From Geobacillus thermocatenulatus (GTDB lineage Bacteria > Bacillota > Bacilli > Bacillales > Anoxybacillaceae), in NCBI RefSeq assembly GCF_002217655.1, contig NZ_NEWK01000001.1, positions 72,001 through 136,000 of the forward strand: a stretch of DNA of 64,000 bases, read 5' to 3'. Below, one piece after another: positions 18,410 through 25,504 of the stretch. A program made the position numbers and the translations under genes. A model generated the notes under the pieces. That model had not been told where the DNA came from. It was given only the letters and a program-made list of their open reading frames with translations, and did not search any database. How positions within the stretch are numbered: the first letter of the stretch is position 1; each line of letters begins with the position of its first letter.

Positions 18410-19606
18410 ATGAACCAAACCGCCATTTCCCAGCGCAGGCTGTTAGGCATTGCCGGGCTCGGTTGGCTGTTTGACGCGATGGACGTCGGGATGCTGTCGT
18501 TTTTGATGGCCGCCTTGCAAAAAGATTGGAACTTGACCGCCGAACAAGTCGGTTGGATCGGCAGCGTCAACTCGATCGGCATGGCGGTCGGGGCGCTTTT
18601 GTTCGGGTTGCTGGCCGACCGGATCGGGCGGAAAAAGGTTTTCATTGTCACATTGTTATTATTCTCGATCGGCAGCGGGCTGTCGGCGCTGACGACGACG
18701 TTGGCGACGTTTTTGGCGCTCCGCTTTTTGATCGGCATGGGGCTTGGCGGCGAGCTGCCGGTCGCGTCGACGCTCGTCTCGGAAGCGGTGCCGGCTAAAG
18801 ACCGCGGCCGGGTCGTCGTGCTGCTTGAGAGCTTTTGGGCGGGCGGCTGGCTGTTGGCGGCGCTCATCTCGTATTTCGTCATACCAGCTTACGGATGGCG
18901 GACGGCGTTATGGCTGGCGGCGATTCCGGCGCTGTATGCGATCTATTTGCGCCTCCGTCTGCCTGATTCCCCGCGGTTTGCGGCCGCGCGAAAAGAAGAG
19001 ACGGTATGGAAAAACATCATCCACGTATGGTCCGCTCCTTATCGGAAAGAGACGGTCATGCTTTGGCTGCTTTGGTTTTGCGTCGTCTTTTCGTATTACG
19101 GCATGTTTTTATGGCTGCCGAGCGTCATGGTCATGAAAGGGTTCAGCTTGATTAAAAGTTTTGAGTACGTGCTTATCATGACGCTGGCGCAGCTGCCGGG
19201 CTATTTCAGCGCCGCATGGCTGATCGAACGGGCGGGGCGGAAATTTGTCTTGGTTGCGTACTTGCTTGGCACCGCATTGAGCGCCTACTTTTTCGGCACG
19301 GCCGAGTCGCTCGCCGCGCTGATGGCTTCTGGCATTTTCTTGTCGTTTTTCAACTTGGGCGCTTGGGGGGCGCTGTACGCGTACACGCCGGAGCAGTATC
19401 CGACATCGATCCGCGCGACAGGCGCCGGCATGGCGGCAGCGTTTGGCCGCATCGGCGGCATTTTTGGCCCACTGTTGGTCGGCTCGCTTGTTGCCCAAGG
19501 GGTATCGGTGACGGCCATTTTCACGCTGTTTTGTCTATCGGTCCTTGTCGCCGTTTTGGCGGTTGCGGTGTTGGGCAGCGAGACGAAGCAGCAGGAGCTT
19601 GCATGA
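18410..19606 (+). CDS. niaP: Niacin transporter, major facilitator superfamily
   Basis: A 398-residue, 12-helix MFS transporter. The N-terminus (QRRLLGIAGLGWLFDAMDVG) and the MFS loop GLLADRIGRKKVF after helix 2 are clear; RFLIGMGLGGELPVAST, SYYGMFLWLPSVM and AYTPEQYPTSIRATGAG follow. These segments match B. subtilis YceI (NiaP), a nicotinate/nicotinamide permease for NAD salvage, almost residue for residue from memory. GGGGG lies 7-8 nt before the ATG. A MITE follows the stop by 21 nt. Confidence 0.85.
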   Translation: MNQTAISQRRLLGIAGLGWLFDAMDVGMLSFLMAALQKDWNLTAEQVGWIGSVNSIGMAVGALLFGLLADRIGRKKVFIVTLLLFSIGSGLSALTTTLATFLALRFLIGMGLGGELPVASTLVSEAVPAKDRGRVVVLLESFWAGGWLLAALISYFVIPAYGWRTALWLAAIPALYAIYLRLRLPDSPRFAAARKEETVWKNIIHVWSAPYRKETVMLWLLWFCVVFSYYGMFLWLPSVMVMKGFSLIKSFEYVLIMTLAQLPGYFSAAWLIERAGRKFVLVAYLLGTALSAYFFGTAESLAALMASGIFLSFFNLGAWGALYAYTPEQYPTSIRATGAGMAAAFGRIGGIFGPLLVGSLVAQGVSVTAIFTLFCLSVLVAVLAVAVLGSETKQQELA

Positions 19607-19627
19607 GTAAAATCGTTGTAAGGGACA

Positions 19628-19771
19628 TTCTAAGAGGCTGGTGAAAAACGACTGATTTTGCCGAACCCATTGTTTTCGGCCGACAGAGAAACGTTGATTT
19701 TGCAAAACTTCTCTATTTGAGAAAAAAGTCCATTTTCCGAGATTTTTCACTAAATCACCGGCCTTCTAAGA
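19628..19771. repeat. 128-bp MITE (copy A) with 8-bp target duplication
   Basis: The element runs from GGCTGGTGAAAAA (19636) to TTTTTCACTAAATCACCGGCC (ending 19763). Its ends form an imperfect inverted repeat. It is flanked on both sides by the identical octamer TTCTAAGA (19628-19635 and 19764-19771), a clear target-site duplication. No ORF inside. Related copies lie at 7.9, 23.9 and 50.2 kb. Confidence 0.8.
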
Positions 19772-19967
19772 CAGATCTCTAATGAGAGTTGCGGGCTTTG
19801 GTTCGTGGCGCTCGTTAGGGGAGGCAAGACAAAATTGACAAACAAACGGCAGGGGCGGTACCTTAGGGGTAAGCCCCTTTTTTGATTGGACAAGCTTTCT
19901 GTGGGTGTGCGCATCGACGCCCGCGGACGCCAAGGGGAAAGCCAGTGCGAGAGGCGGTGAATCAATC

Positions 19968-20798
19968 TTGCGTCCGTCCGTGTCCGTGGTTATTCCGACG
20001 TACAATCGCCCGTATCCGCTTGCCGAGCTGCTTGAGTCGTTAAGCCGGCAGACGTACAAGCCGTCTGAGGTCATCATTGTCAACGACGGCGGCGTCCCGG
20101 TTCATGATGTCGTCGCCTTGTACCCGGAGCTTGACGTTCGTCTCATCGACCGCCGCGACAACGAAGGACATGTCGCCGCCCGCAACATCGGCGTCAAGGC
20201 GGCGCGCGGGGAATACATCATGCTTTGCGACGACGATGACCTCGTGCTGCCGTGCCATCTCGAGCGGATGGCCGCGGCGCTCGAGCATGCGGACTTCGCC
20301 TATGCCGATGCGGAAATTGTTCAGTATCGAACCGAAAACGACCGACGCATCCCGTCTGCACGGTTTTTGTTCGCTTATGAGTATGATTTGGAGGCGATGC
20401 GGACGTTTTCGACGTATGTGCCGTCCGGGAGCGTTTATCGGAAGGCGCTTCATGACAACATTGGCGATTTTGACCCGTCCGTTCACCATTATTGGGACTG
20501 GGACTTCTTTTTGCGCGCGGCGGCCGCCTGTCGCGTCACCCGTGTCGCGGCGGCGACGGTCTTGTATGCGTTCAGCCCGGACGGCGACAACGTGTCGCGA
20601 CATATGAACGACAAGCGGCGCCAATATTTGCGGCGGCTGTGTGAGAAGCATGGGCTTGGGGACTTGCCGATGAAAAATTTTTGGCTCTTGCTTGACGAGC
20701 CGGAAGTCGCGAAGCGCCGGGCGAAAAGCGAAGTCATCTGGGACGGGAAGCCCGTCGTGTCGCGGTTTTGGGCGCAAAAAAATGCCAGCGACCATTGA
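19968..20798 (+). CDS. Glycosyltransferase family 2
   Basis: A 276-residue GT-A-fold transferase. The N-terminus MRPSVSVVIPTYNRPYPLAELLESLSRQTYKP is the standard GT2 start; ARNIGVKAARGEYIMLCDDDD provides the nucleotide-sugar and metal-binding DXD-type acidic cluster, and HHYWDWDFFLRAA contains the ED-like catalytic region. No membrane segment is evident. Acceptor and sugar are unknown. The TTG start at 19968 is chosen because the domain begins immediately after it; a longer reading frame back to 19905 adds low-complexity residues. The stop codon overlaps the -35 box of the glyS promoter. Confidence 0.82.
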   Translation: MRPSVSVVIPTYNRPYPLAELLESLSRQTYKPSEVIIVNDGGVPVHDVVALYPELDVRLIDRRDNEGHVAARNIGVKAARGEYIMLCDDDDLVLPCHLERMAAALEHADFAYADAEIVQYRTENDRRIPSARFLFAYEYDLEAMRTFSTYVPSGSVYRKALHDNIGDFDPSVHHYWDWDFFLRAAAACRVTRVAAATVLYAFSPDGDNVSRHMNDKRRQYLRRLCEKHGLGDLPMKNFWLLLDEPEVAKRRAKSEVIWDGKPVVSRFWAQKNASDH

Positions 20799-21050
20799 CA
20801 TAGGTCTTTCTGGTTTGCTATGATAGTGAACAAAATCGTATAATGGATCGCGATGACGGATCAATAGTAGTTAACCCTCTCTTCCCAAGCGAGCCGGGGA
20901 CGGTGGGAGCCCGGTGAAGACGGTTAATGAAACGGCAGTCCGGAGCGAACTCGACGAAAGTGGGTGCGCGTTTGGCGCATCAACTAGGGTGGAACCGCGG
21001 GAGCTACGCTCTCGTCCCTAGGCGTGAGGCCTAGGGGCGAGGGCGTTTTT
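20795..21050 (+). promoter_or_regulatory. Promoter and glycine T-box riboswitch of glyS
   Basis: TTGACA (20795) and TATGAT (20819) are 18 bp apart. The leader has the distal Stem I (AGCGAGCCGGGGA...AGCCCGGTG), the specifier GGC followed by A at 20934-20937 (glycine), the T-box AGGGTGGAACCGCGG (20986-21000), and a terminator hairpin at about 21007-21045 followed by five T residues. Uncharged tRNA-Gly would stabilise the antiterminator and allow glyS transcription. Confidence 0.93.
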
Positions 21051-21088
21051 CATTGTGATTAGGATGATGAATGGAGGAGGATGAACAG

Positions 21089-22471
21089 ATGGCTGCGACA
21101 ATGGAAGAAATCGTTGCCCATGCCAAGCATCGCGGCTTCGTGTTTCCGGGCTCGGAAATTTACGGCGGGTTGGCGAACACGTGGGATTACGGCCCGCTTG
21201 GCGTCGAGCTGAAAAACAATATTAAACGGGCGTGGTGGAAGAAGTTTGTCCAAGAGTCGCCGTACAATGTCGGGCTTGACGCCGCCATTTTAATGAACCC
21301 GAGAACGTGGGAAGCGTCCGGCCACCTAGGCAACTTCAACGATCCCATGGTCGACTGCAAACAGTGCAAAGCGCGCCACCGCGCCGATAAGTTGATTGAG
21401 AAGGCGCTCGAGGAAAAAGGGATCGAGATGATCGTTGACGGGTTGCCGCTGGCCCAAATGGATGAACTCATCAAGGAATACGACATCGCCTGCCCGGAAT
21501 GCGGCAGCCGGGATTTTACGAACGTGCGCCAGTTCAACTTAATGTTCAAAACATACCAAGGCGTCACCGAGTCGAGCGCCAATGAAATTTATTTGCGCCC
21601 AGAGACAGCGCAAGGCATTTTCGTCAACTTCAAAAACGTCCAGCGCACCATGCGCAAGAAGCTGCCGTTTGGCATCGCGCAAATCGGCAAAAGCTTTCGC
21701 AATGAAATTACGCCGGGCAACTTCACGTTCCGCACGCGCGAATTTGAACAGATGGAGCTCGAGTTTTTCTGCAAGCCCGGTGAGGAGCTGCAATGGTTTG
21801 ACTATTGGAAGCAGTTTTGCAAGGGCTGGCTGTTGTCGCTCGGCATGAACGAAGAACATATCCGCCTGCGCGACCATACAAAAGAAGAGTTGTCCCACTA
21901 CAGCAACGCCACGACTGACATCGAGTACCATTTCCCGTTCGGCTGGGGTGAGCTGTGGGGCATCGCGTCGCGCACCGATTACGACTTAAAGCGGCATATG
22001 GAATACTCCGGAGAGGACTTCCATTATCTCGACCAAGAAACGAACGAGCGCTACATCCCGTACTGCATTGAGCCGTCGCTTGGCGCCGACCGCGTCACGC
22101 TGGCGTTTATGATCGACGCCTATGACGAAGAAGAGCTGGAAGACGGCACGACGAGAACGGTGATGCACTTGCATCCGGCGCTTGCGCCGTACAAAGCGGC
22201 TGTCTTGCCGCTGTCGAAAAAGCTCGCGGACGGGGCGCGCCGCATTTACGAAGAGCTGGCGAAACATTTCATGGTCGACTATGATGAAACCGGCTCGATC
22301 GGCAAGCGGTACCGCCGCCAAGATGAAATCGGCACGCCGTTTTGCATCACGTACGATTTCGAGTCCGAACAAGACGGCCAAGTGACCGTTCGCGACCGCG
22401 ACACGATGGAACAAGTGCGGGTGCCGATTGGGGAGCTCAAAGCCTTTTTAGAGGAAAAAATTGCCTTTTGA
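21089..22471 (+). CDS. glyS: Glycyl-tRNA synthetase, single-chain dimeric type
   Basis: Class II aminoacyl-tRNA synthetase of 460 residues that charges tRNA-Gly. It is the alpha2 type found in some Firmicutes, archaea and eukaryotes, not the bacterial alpha2-beta2 GlyQ/GlyS pair. Motifs: [22 protein letters not shown] at the N-terminus, motif 2 [25 protein letters not shown], motif 3 [14 protein letters not shown], and a C-terminal anticodon-binding domain ([13 protein letters not shown]). The CKQC and CPEC pairs in the insertion could bind zinc. The ATG at 21089 is preferred because the GGAGGA binding site lies 8 nt before it, inside the longer frame. It is controlled by the T-box upstream. 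Confidence 0.96.
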   Translation: MAATMEEIVAHAKHRGFVFPGSEIYGGLANTWDYGPLGVELKNNIKRAWWKKFVQESPYNVGLDAAILMNPRTWEASGHLGNFNDPMVDCKQCKARHRADKLIEKALEEKGIEMIVDGLPLAQMDELIKEYDIACPECGSRDFTNVRQFNLMFKTYQGVTESSANEIYLRPETAQGIFVNFKNVQRTMRKKLPFGIAQIGKSFRNEITPGNFTFRTREFEQMELEFFCKPGEELQWFDYWKQFCKGWLLSLGMNEEHIRLRDHTKEELSHYSNATTDIEYHFPFGWGELWGIASRTDYDLKRHMEYSGEDFHYLDQETNERYIPYCIEPSLGADRVTLAFMIDAYDEEELEDGTTRTVMHLHPALAPYKAAVLPLSKKLADGARRIYEELAKHFMVDYDETGSIGKRYRRQDEIGTPFCITYDFESEQDGQVTVRDRDTMEQVRVPIGELKAFLEEKIAF

Positions 22472-22478
22472 TGCCATG

Positions 22479-22514
22479 AACGCCGGGGCGTCGACGAACC
22501 CCCCGGCGTTTTTT
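22479..22514 (+). terminator. Terminator of glyS
   Basis: AACGCCGGGG and CCCCGGCGTT form a 10-bp stem, followed by T residues. Confidence 0.9.
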
Positions 22515-22638
22515 GGAATATGCATGGAAACGGAAACGCTTTTTTAGGATAAATTTCAAAAAAATCGCTGAATGTTCGCTGCATAAATGATAAAATAGGA
22601 GTGTAGACTAGTTCCTGCATGGATCAAGGGGGTCCACC

Positions 22639-22788
22639 ATGATGGAAGGAAAACCGATCTACTACGATGGAAGCGGCCATCCGCCTGGCAATGGCGAAAA
22701 CGCTTCTAAAAACGAGCCGTTTACGCTCACCGATGAAATAAGAAAACAAATCAGCGGCAACCCGTTTGTCGTGGAACAAAGCGAGTAA
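22639..22788 (+). CDS. Small 49-residue protein of unknown function
   Basis: The ORF starts MMEGKPIYYDGSGHPPGNGE and ends ISGNPFVVEQSE. GGGGG stands 6 nt before the ATG, a promoter-like TAAAAT box lies near 22590, and a strong terminator follows the stop directly. These three signals bracket a 150-nt gene. It is acidic, has no membrane segment, and the glycine/proline-rich N-terminal half looks flexible. I do not recognise a family. Confidence 0.65.
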   Translation: MMEGKPIYYDGSGHPPGNGENASKNEPFTLTDEIRKQISGNPFVVEQSE

Positions 22789-22789
22789 C

Positions 22790-22819
22790 ATTGCCTTGGA
22801 GAAAGGCAATTTTTTTTTG
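22790..22819 (+). terminator. Terminator of the 49-residue ORF
   Basis: ATTGCCTT and AAAGGCAAT form a hairpin over GGAG, followed by a long T run. It begins 2 nt past the stop codon. Confidence 0.85.
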
Positions 22820-22961
22820 CGGTCAAATCGTTTGCCAAATGTGTTGGATCTTTATATAATTATCTCTTGTTAGAGATATTTGAATTCAAAATAAGTGAAT
22901 GCCGCTTGGACAAAGCGCAAACACTAAAGTGCCGAGATCATCGCGAAAGGGAGTATGCATC

Positions 22962-23597
22962 ATGACGAAAGTATTGTACATCACCGCCCATCCGCACGAC
23001 GATACGCAGTCTTACAGCATGGCGGTCGGAAAAGCGTTTATCGACACATACAAACAAGTGCATCCGGATCATGAAGTGATTCATCTCGATTTATACAAGG
23101 AATACATTCCGGAAATTGACGTCGACGTGTTCAGCGGCTGGGGCAAACTTCGCTCCGGGAAATCGTTTGAAGAGCTGTCTGACGAAGAAAAAGCGAAAGT
23201 CGGGCGCATGAACGAGCTGTGCGAGCAGTTTATTTCCGCCGACAAATACGTATTCGTCACGCCGATGTGGAACTTTTCATTCCCACCTGTGTTGAAAGCG
23301 TACATTGATGCCGTGGCGGTCGCCGGCAAGACGTTTAAATATACGGAACAAGGGCCGGTCGGATTGCTGACCGATAAAAAAGCGCTCCACATTCAAGCGC
23401 GCGGCGGTTTTTATTCTGAGGGCCCGGCGGCGGAGATGGAGATGGGGCATCGGTACTTAAGCGTCATTATGCAATTTTTCGGTGTTCCGTCATTTGAAGG
23501 GTTGTTTGTCGAAGGGCATGCGGCGGTGCCGGAAAAGGCGGAAGAAATCAAAGCGAACGCCATCGCCCGGGCGAAAGACTTGGCGCACACGTTTTAA
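22962..23597 (+). CDS. azoR: FMN-dependent NADH:azoreductase/quinone reductase
   Basis: Cytoplasmic flavodoxin-like oxidoreductase of 211 residues. The AzoR family reduces azo dyes and quinones with NAD(P)H and is thought to protect against electrophiles. [23 protein letters not shown] is the FMN phosphate-binding start; [20 protein letters not shown] and ARGGFYSEG bind the isoalloxazine ring. GGGAG lies 8 nt before the ATG. The last 30 codons belong to a 395-bp segment that recurs 1.6 kb downstream. An independent terminator follows at 23643-23673. Confidence 0.93.
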   Translation: MTKVLYITAHPHDDTQSYSMAVGKAFIDTYKQVHPDHEVIHLDLYKEYIPEIDVDVFSGWGKLRSGKSFEELSDEEKAKVGRMNELCEQFISADKYVFVTPMWNFSFPPVLKAYIDAVAVAGKTFKYTEQGPVGLLTDKKALHIQARGGFYSEGPAAEMEMGHRYLSVIMQFFGVPSFEGLFVEGHAAVPEKAEEIKANAIARAKDLAHTF

Positions 23598-23898
23598 CGG
23601 GAGGCCGAGAATGGCGCGGGAAATGGCCGCAAACTGGGCTTGGGAGCCTCTTCATTCGGAGAGGCTCCTTTTTATTGGACAACCAAACGGCCATCACGTT
23701 CATATACGCTGGCGGGGAGCCGTATGGTATAATAAACCATATAGAATGAAGAGTGGAGGTTCCCCGTTGGTGAAGGAATACGAACGATATCGCCTGGTGC
23801 GTCCGCACAGCGCGATGGCCGTGCTGGCGGCCGGAATGTTTGGCTTGCTTCTGTTTGCGGCCGGCCGGCTGCCTGTTTCGCCCGGATTCTATCATTCT
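23505..23898 (+). repeat. 395-bp direct duplication, copy 1
   Basis: Covers the last 30 codons of azoR, its terminator, the promoter (TATAAT) and the first 44 codons of the phosphatase gene. Copy 2 is at 25110-25504. Only about a dozen substitutions and one indel separate them. Copy 1 breaks off after CATTCT, where the second copy continues with the intact gene. Confidence 0.95.
23643..23673 (+). terminator. Terminator of azoR
   Basis: GGAGCCTC and GAGGCTCC form a hairpin over TTCATTCGGA-type loop sequence, followed by TTTTTA. The same hairpin is repeated at 25247-25278 in copy 2. Confidence 0.85.
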
Positions 23899-24003
23899 TT
23901 TTTCATCTTTCCTGAGAGGGCTGGTGAAAAACGACCAATTTCGCCGAAATCGTTGCTTTCGACTGAAAGAGAAGCGGTCATTTTGCAGAACTTCTCCATT
24001 TGA
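23767..24003 (+). pseudogene. Truncated N-terminal fragment of the PAS/PP2C phosphatase
   Basis: This copy keeps the promoter, ribosome binding site (GGAGG) and TTG start of the phosphatase and reads 44 authentic residues (VKEYERYRLVRPHSAMAVLA to SPGFYHS). It then runs into insert DNA and the MITE and stops after about 78 residues. It could still make a short membrane peptide with one hydrophobic segment. It arose with the 395-bp duplication; the intact gene begins at 25373. Confidence 0.85.
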
Positions 24004-24045
24004 GAAAGAAGCTGTTTGCCGCGACTTTTCACTAAATCACCAGCC
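23919..24045. repeat. MITE copy B
   Basis: GGCTGGTGAAAAACGACC at the left and CTTTTCACTAAATCACCAGCC at the right (here TTTTCACTAAATCACCAG plus CC). About 127 bp, closely related to copy A. No matching target duplication is visible (CCTGAGA versus TTATAGA), so its flank may have been rearranged with the surrounding insert. Confidence 0.75.
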
Positions 24046-24142
24046 TTATAGATTATATTCGTTAAGGAAAACGAATGATGAAAGAAAAGCCTGATCAATA
24101 AAGTCCCTATTTCTTCGTGAGAAATTTTCCTCGATAAATACA

Positions 24143-24366
24143 TAAAACCCCAGCACCGAAGTACTGGGGCAAAAACCATGAATCCCCCGCTGACGGGGTG
24201 AAATGGCCTGCGACGCGGCAGGCAACTTATCATTAGGTTATGATTCTCTTGGCGATAATATGCAAAGAGAGGAACCATTTAGGCTCCTCTCCGTTGTAAA
24301 AACAAACGAATCCACGTTTTTTCACGTGTGAAATGGTCTGTGACGAGACAGACAACTTATTTTGTA
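24143..24366 (-). ncRNA. Structured RNA with two covarying units, downstream of a MazF-like toxin gene
   Basis: A strong minus-strand promoter would start RNA at about 24365. Unit 1 (about 24360-24310) and unit 2 (about 24231-24181) share AAGTTG, stem 1, CATTTCA, stem 2, GATTC. Stem 1 is GTCTGT/ACAGAC in one and GCCTGC/GCAGGC in the other, with compensatory changes on both sides; stem 2 is CACG/CGTG in one and CCCCG/CGGGG in the other. A 10-bp hairpin (GAGAGGAGCC/GGTTCCTCTC) lies between the units. The RNA ends in a hairpin with a TTCG loop (24148-24169) followed by TTTTA. No ORF of note is present. The family is not recognised. Confidence 0.7.
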
Positions 24367-24371
24367 CTCTA

Positions 24372-24400
24372 AGTATAGAAAAAAACTAGGGAAATGTCAA
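24372..24400 (-). promoter_or_regulatory. Near-consensus promoter of the twin-unit RNA
   Basis: TTGACA (24400-24395) and TATACT (24377-24372) are separated by exactly 17 bp. Just upstream, to about 24440, ACGTATT/ATGTATT-like heptamers recur four times, a possible operator. Confidence 0.85.
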
Positions 24401-24437
24401 TACGTCATAAATACGTCGTCAATACATTGTAAATACG

Positions 24438-24956
24438 TTACAGGTCAAATACCCATTTTACACGGTTCATAATCTTATTTAAGTCATCCTCGTTTATATT
24501 GCCGATATGTTGCTTTAATCGTACTTTGTTTACGGTCGTTAATTCTTCTACCTTTACCGTGGAAGTCTGAGCTAAAAAAGGATAAACTTCCTTTCGAAGA
24601 AAGTAATGTGTCTTTAAACGAGGCACTACTTTGGTTTTCCCTTTCCGATCTGTAACGGTTTTGGTTTTTAATTTTGTAGATAAAGGAGCTACCTTAACGT
24701 TTCCGGATGTGCGGTTAATCCAGTCATTAGAAAGAACAAGCACCGGCCGCTCTCCGTTTTGTTCTGTGCCGATATTTTCCCCGAGTTCACAAGTGAAAAT
24801 AGCTCCTCGTATGATCGGGCGCTTCATTTGCGTTTGCTCATTCTCAATCCATTCGTTTGCTAAAGCAATCTTCTTTGGATGCCATTCATCTAGTTTTGCC
24901 TTTTTGTCCACTTTTTTTAAACGTAATCGTTCGCGTTGAATAGCATCTGATTCCAT
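24438..24956 (-). CDS. PemK/MazF-family endoribonuclease-like toxin
   Basis: A 172-residue protein. Residues about 45-172 match the PemK/MazF fold: [49 protein letters not shown], the conserved RG(x)I...G.E..G.RPVLV pattern, then [25 protein letters not shown] in the place of the usual RVDKTRLGKPIG. MazF toxins cut RNA at short motifs. The first 45 residues (basic and charged, [33 protein letters not shown]) are an extra helical extension found in phage- or island-borne members. AAAGGGGG precedes the ATG. No antitoxin protein gene is adjacent, and the sequence is AT-rich compared with its surroundings. Confidence 0.8.
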   Translation of the reverse strand: MESDAIQRERLRLKKVDKKAKLDEWHPKKIALANEWIENEQTQMKRPIIRGAIFTCELGENIGTEQNGERPVLVLSNDWINRTSGNVKVAPLSTKLKTKTVTDRKGKTKVVPRLKTHYFLRKEVYPFLAQTSTVKVEELTTVNKVRLKQHIGNINEDDLNKIMNRVKWVFDL

Positions 24957-25109
24957 TTTATTCCCCCTTTCCCTTCGTTTTATACCGCCACGCTCATGAT
25001 TGTATCACATCTTGTCCTTAAAGTTCGGCCACGCTGCAATATTTTTTGGCGCTATACATTCCCATTATTTTGTCGTTTCGGGATATCTCCCGCCACCAAT
25101 AGAATGATA

Positions 25110-25201
25110 TTTGTCGAAGGGCATGCGGCGGTGCCGGAAAAGGCGGAAGAAATTAAGGCGAACGCCATCGCCCGGGCGAAAGACTTGGCGCACACGTTTT
25201 A
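25110..25201 (+). pseudogene. 3' fragment of azoR
   Basis: The last 30 codons of azoR ([20 protein letters not shown] onward to the stop) lacking everything upstream. It is a by-product of the duplication. Confidence 0.9.
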
Positions 25202-25504
25202 ACGGGAGGGCGAGTATTGCGCGGGAAATGGCCGCAAACTGGGCTTGGGAGCCTCTTCATTCGGAGAGGCTCCTTTTTTATTGGACAACCAAACGGCCAT
25301 CACGTTCATATACGCTGGCGGGGAGCCGTATGGTATAATAAACCATATAGAATGAAGAGTGGAGGTTCTCCGTTGGTGAAGGAATACGAACGATATCGCC
25401 TGGTGCGTCCGCACAGCGCGATGGCCGTGCTGGCGGCCGGAATGTTTGGCTTGCTTCTGTTTGCGGCCGGCCGGCTGCCTGTTTCGCCCGGATTCTATCA
25501 TTCT
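25110..25504 (+). repeat. 395-bp direct duplication, copy 2
   Basis: Begins TTTGTCGAAGG and repeats 23505-23898 with few differences (for example AAATTAAGG for AAATCAAAG). The junction with the insert (AGAATGATA|TTTGTCGAAGG) shows no inverted repeat. Confidence 0.95.

Noticed and set aside
19835-19885. Possible T-box or attenuator before the glycosyltransferase (GGGGCGGTACC, then an AGGGG/CCCCT hairpin with T-run)
   Set aside because: It lacks the AGGGTGGNACC core and any Stem I; treated as a plain terminator-like hairpin of uncertain owner.
21071-21088. Earlier ATG for glyS
   Set aside because: The GGAGGA ribosome binding site lies inside this extension and serves the ATG at 21089.
24181-24360. 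Two ~28-bp repeats as a CRISPR or classical type III antitoxin array
   Set aside because: Only two units about 127 bp apart, with unrelated hairpin sequence between them, and located after rather than before the toxin gene. Reported instead as a twin-unit RNA.
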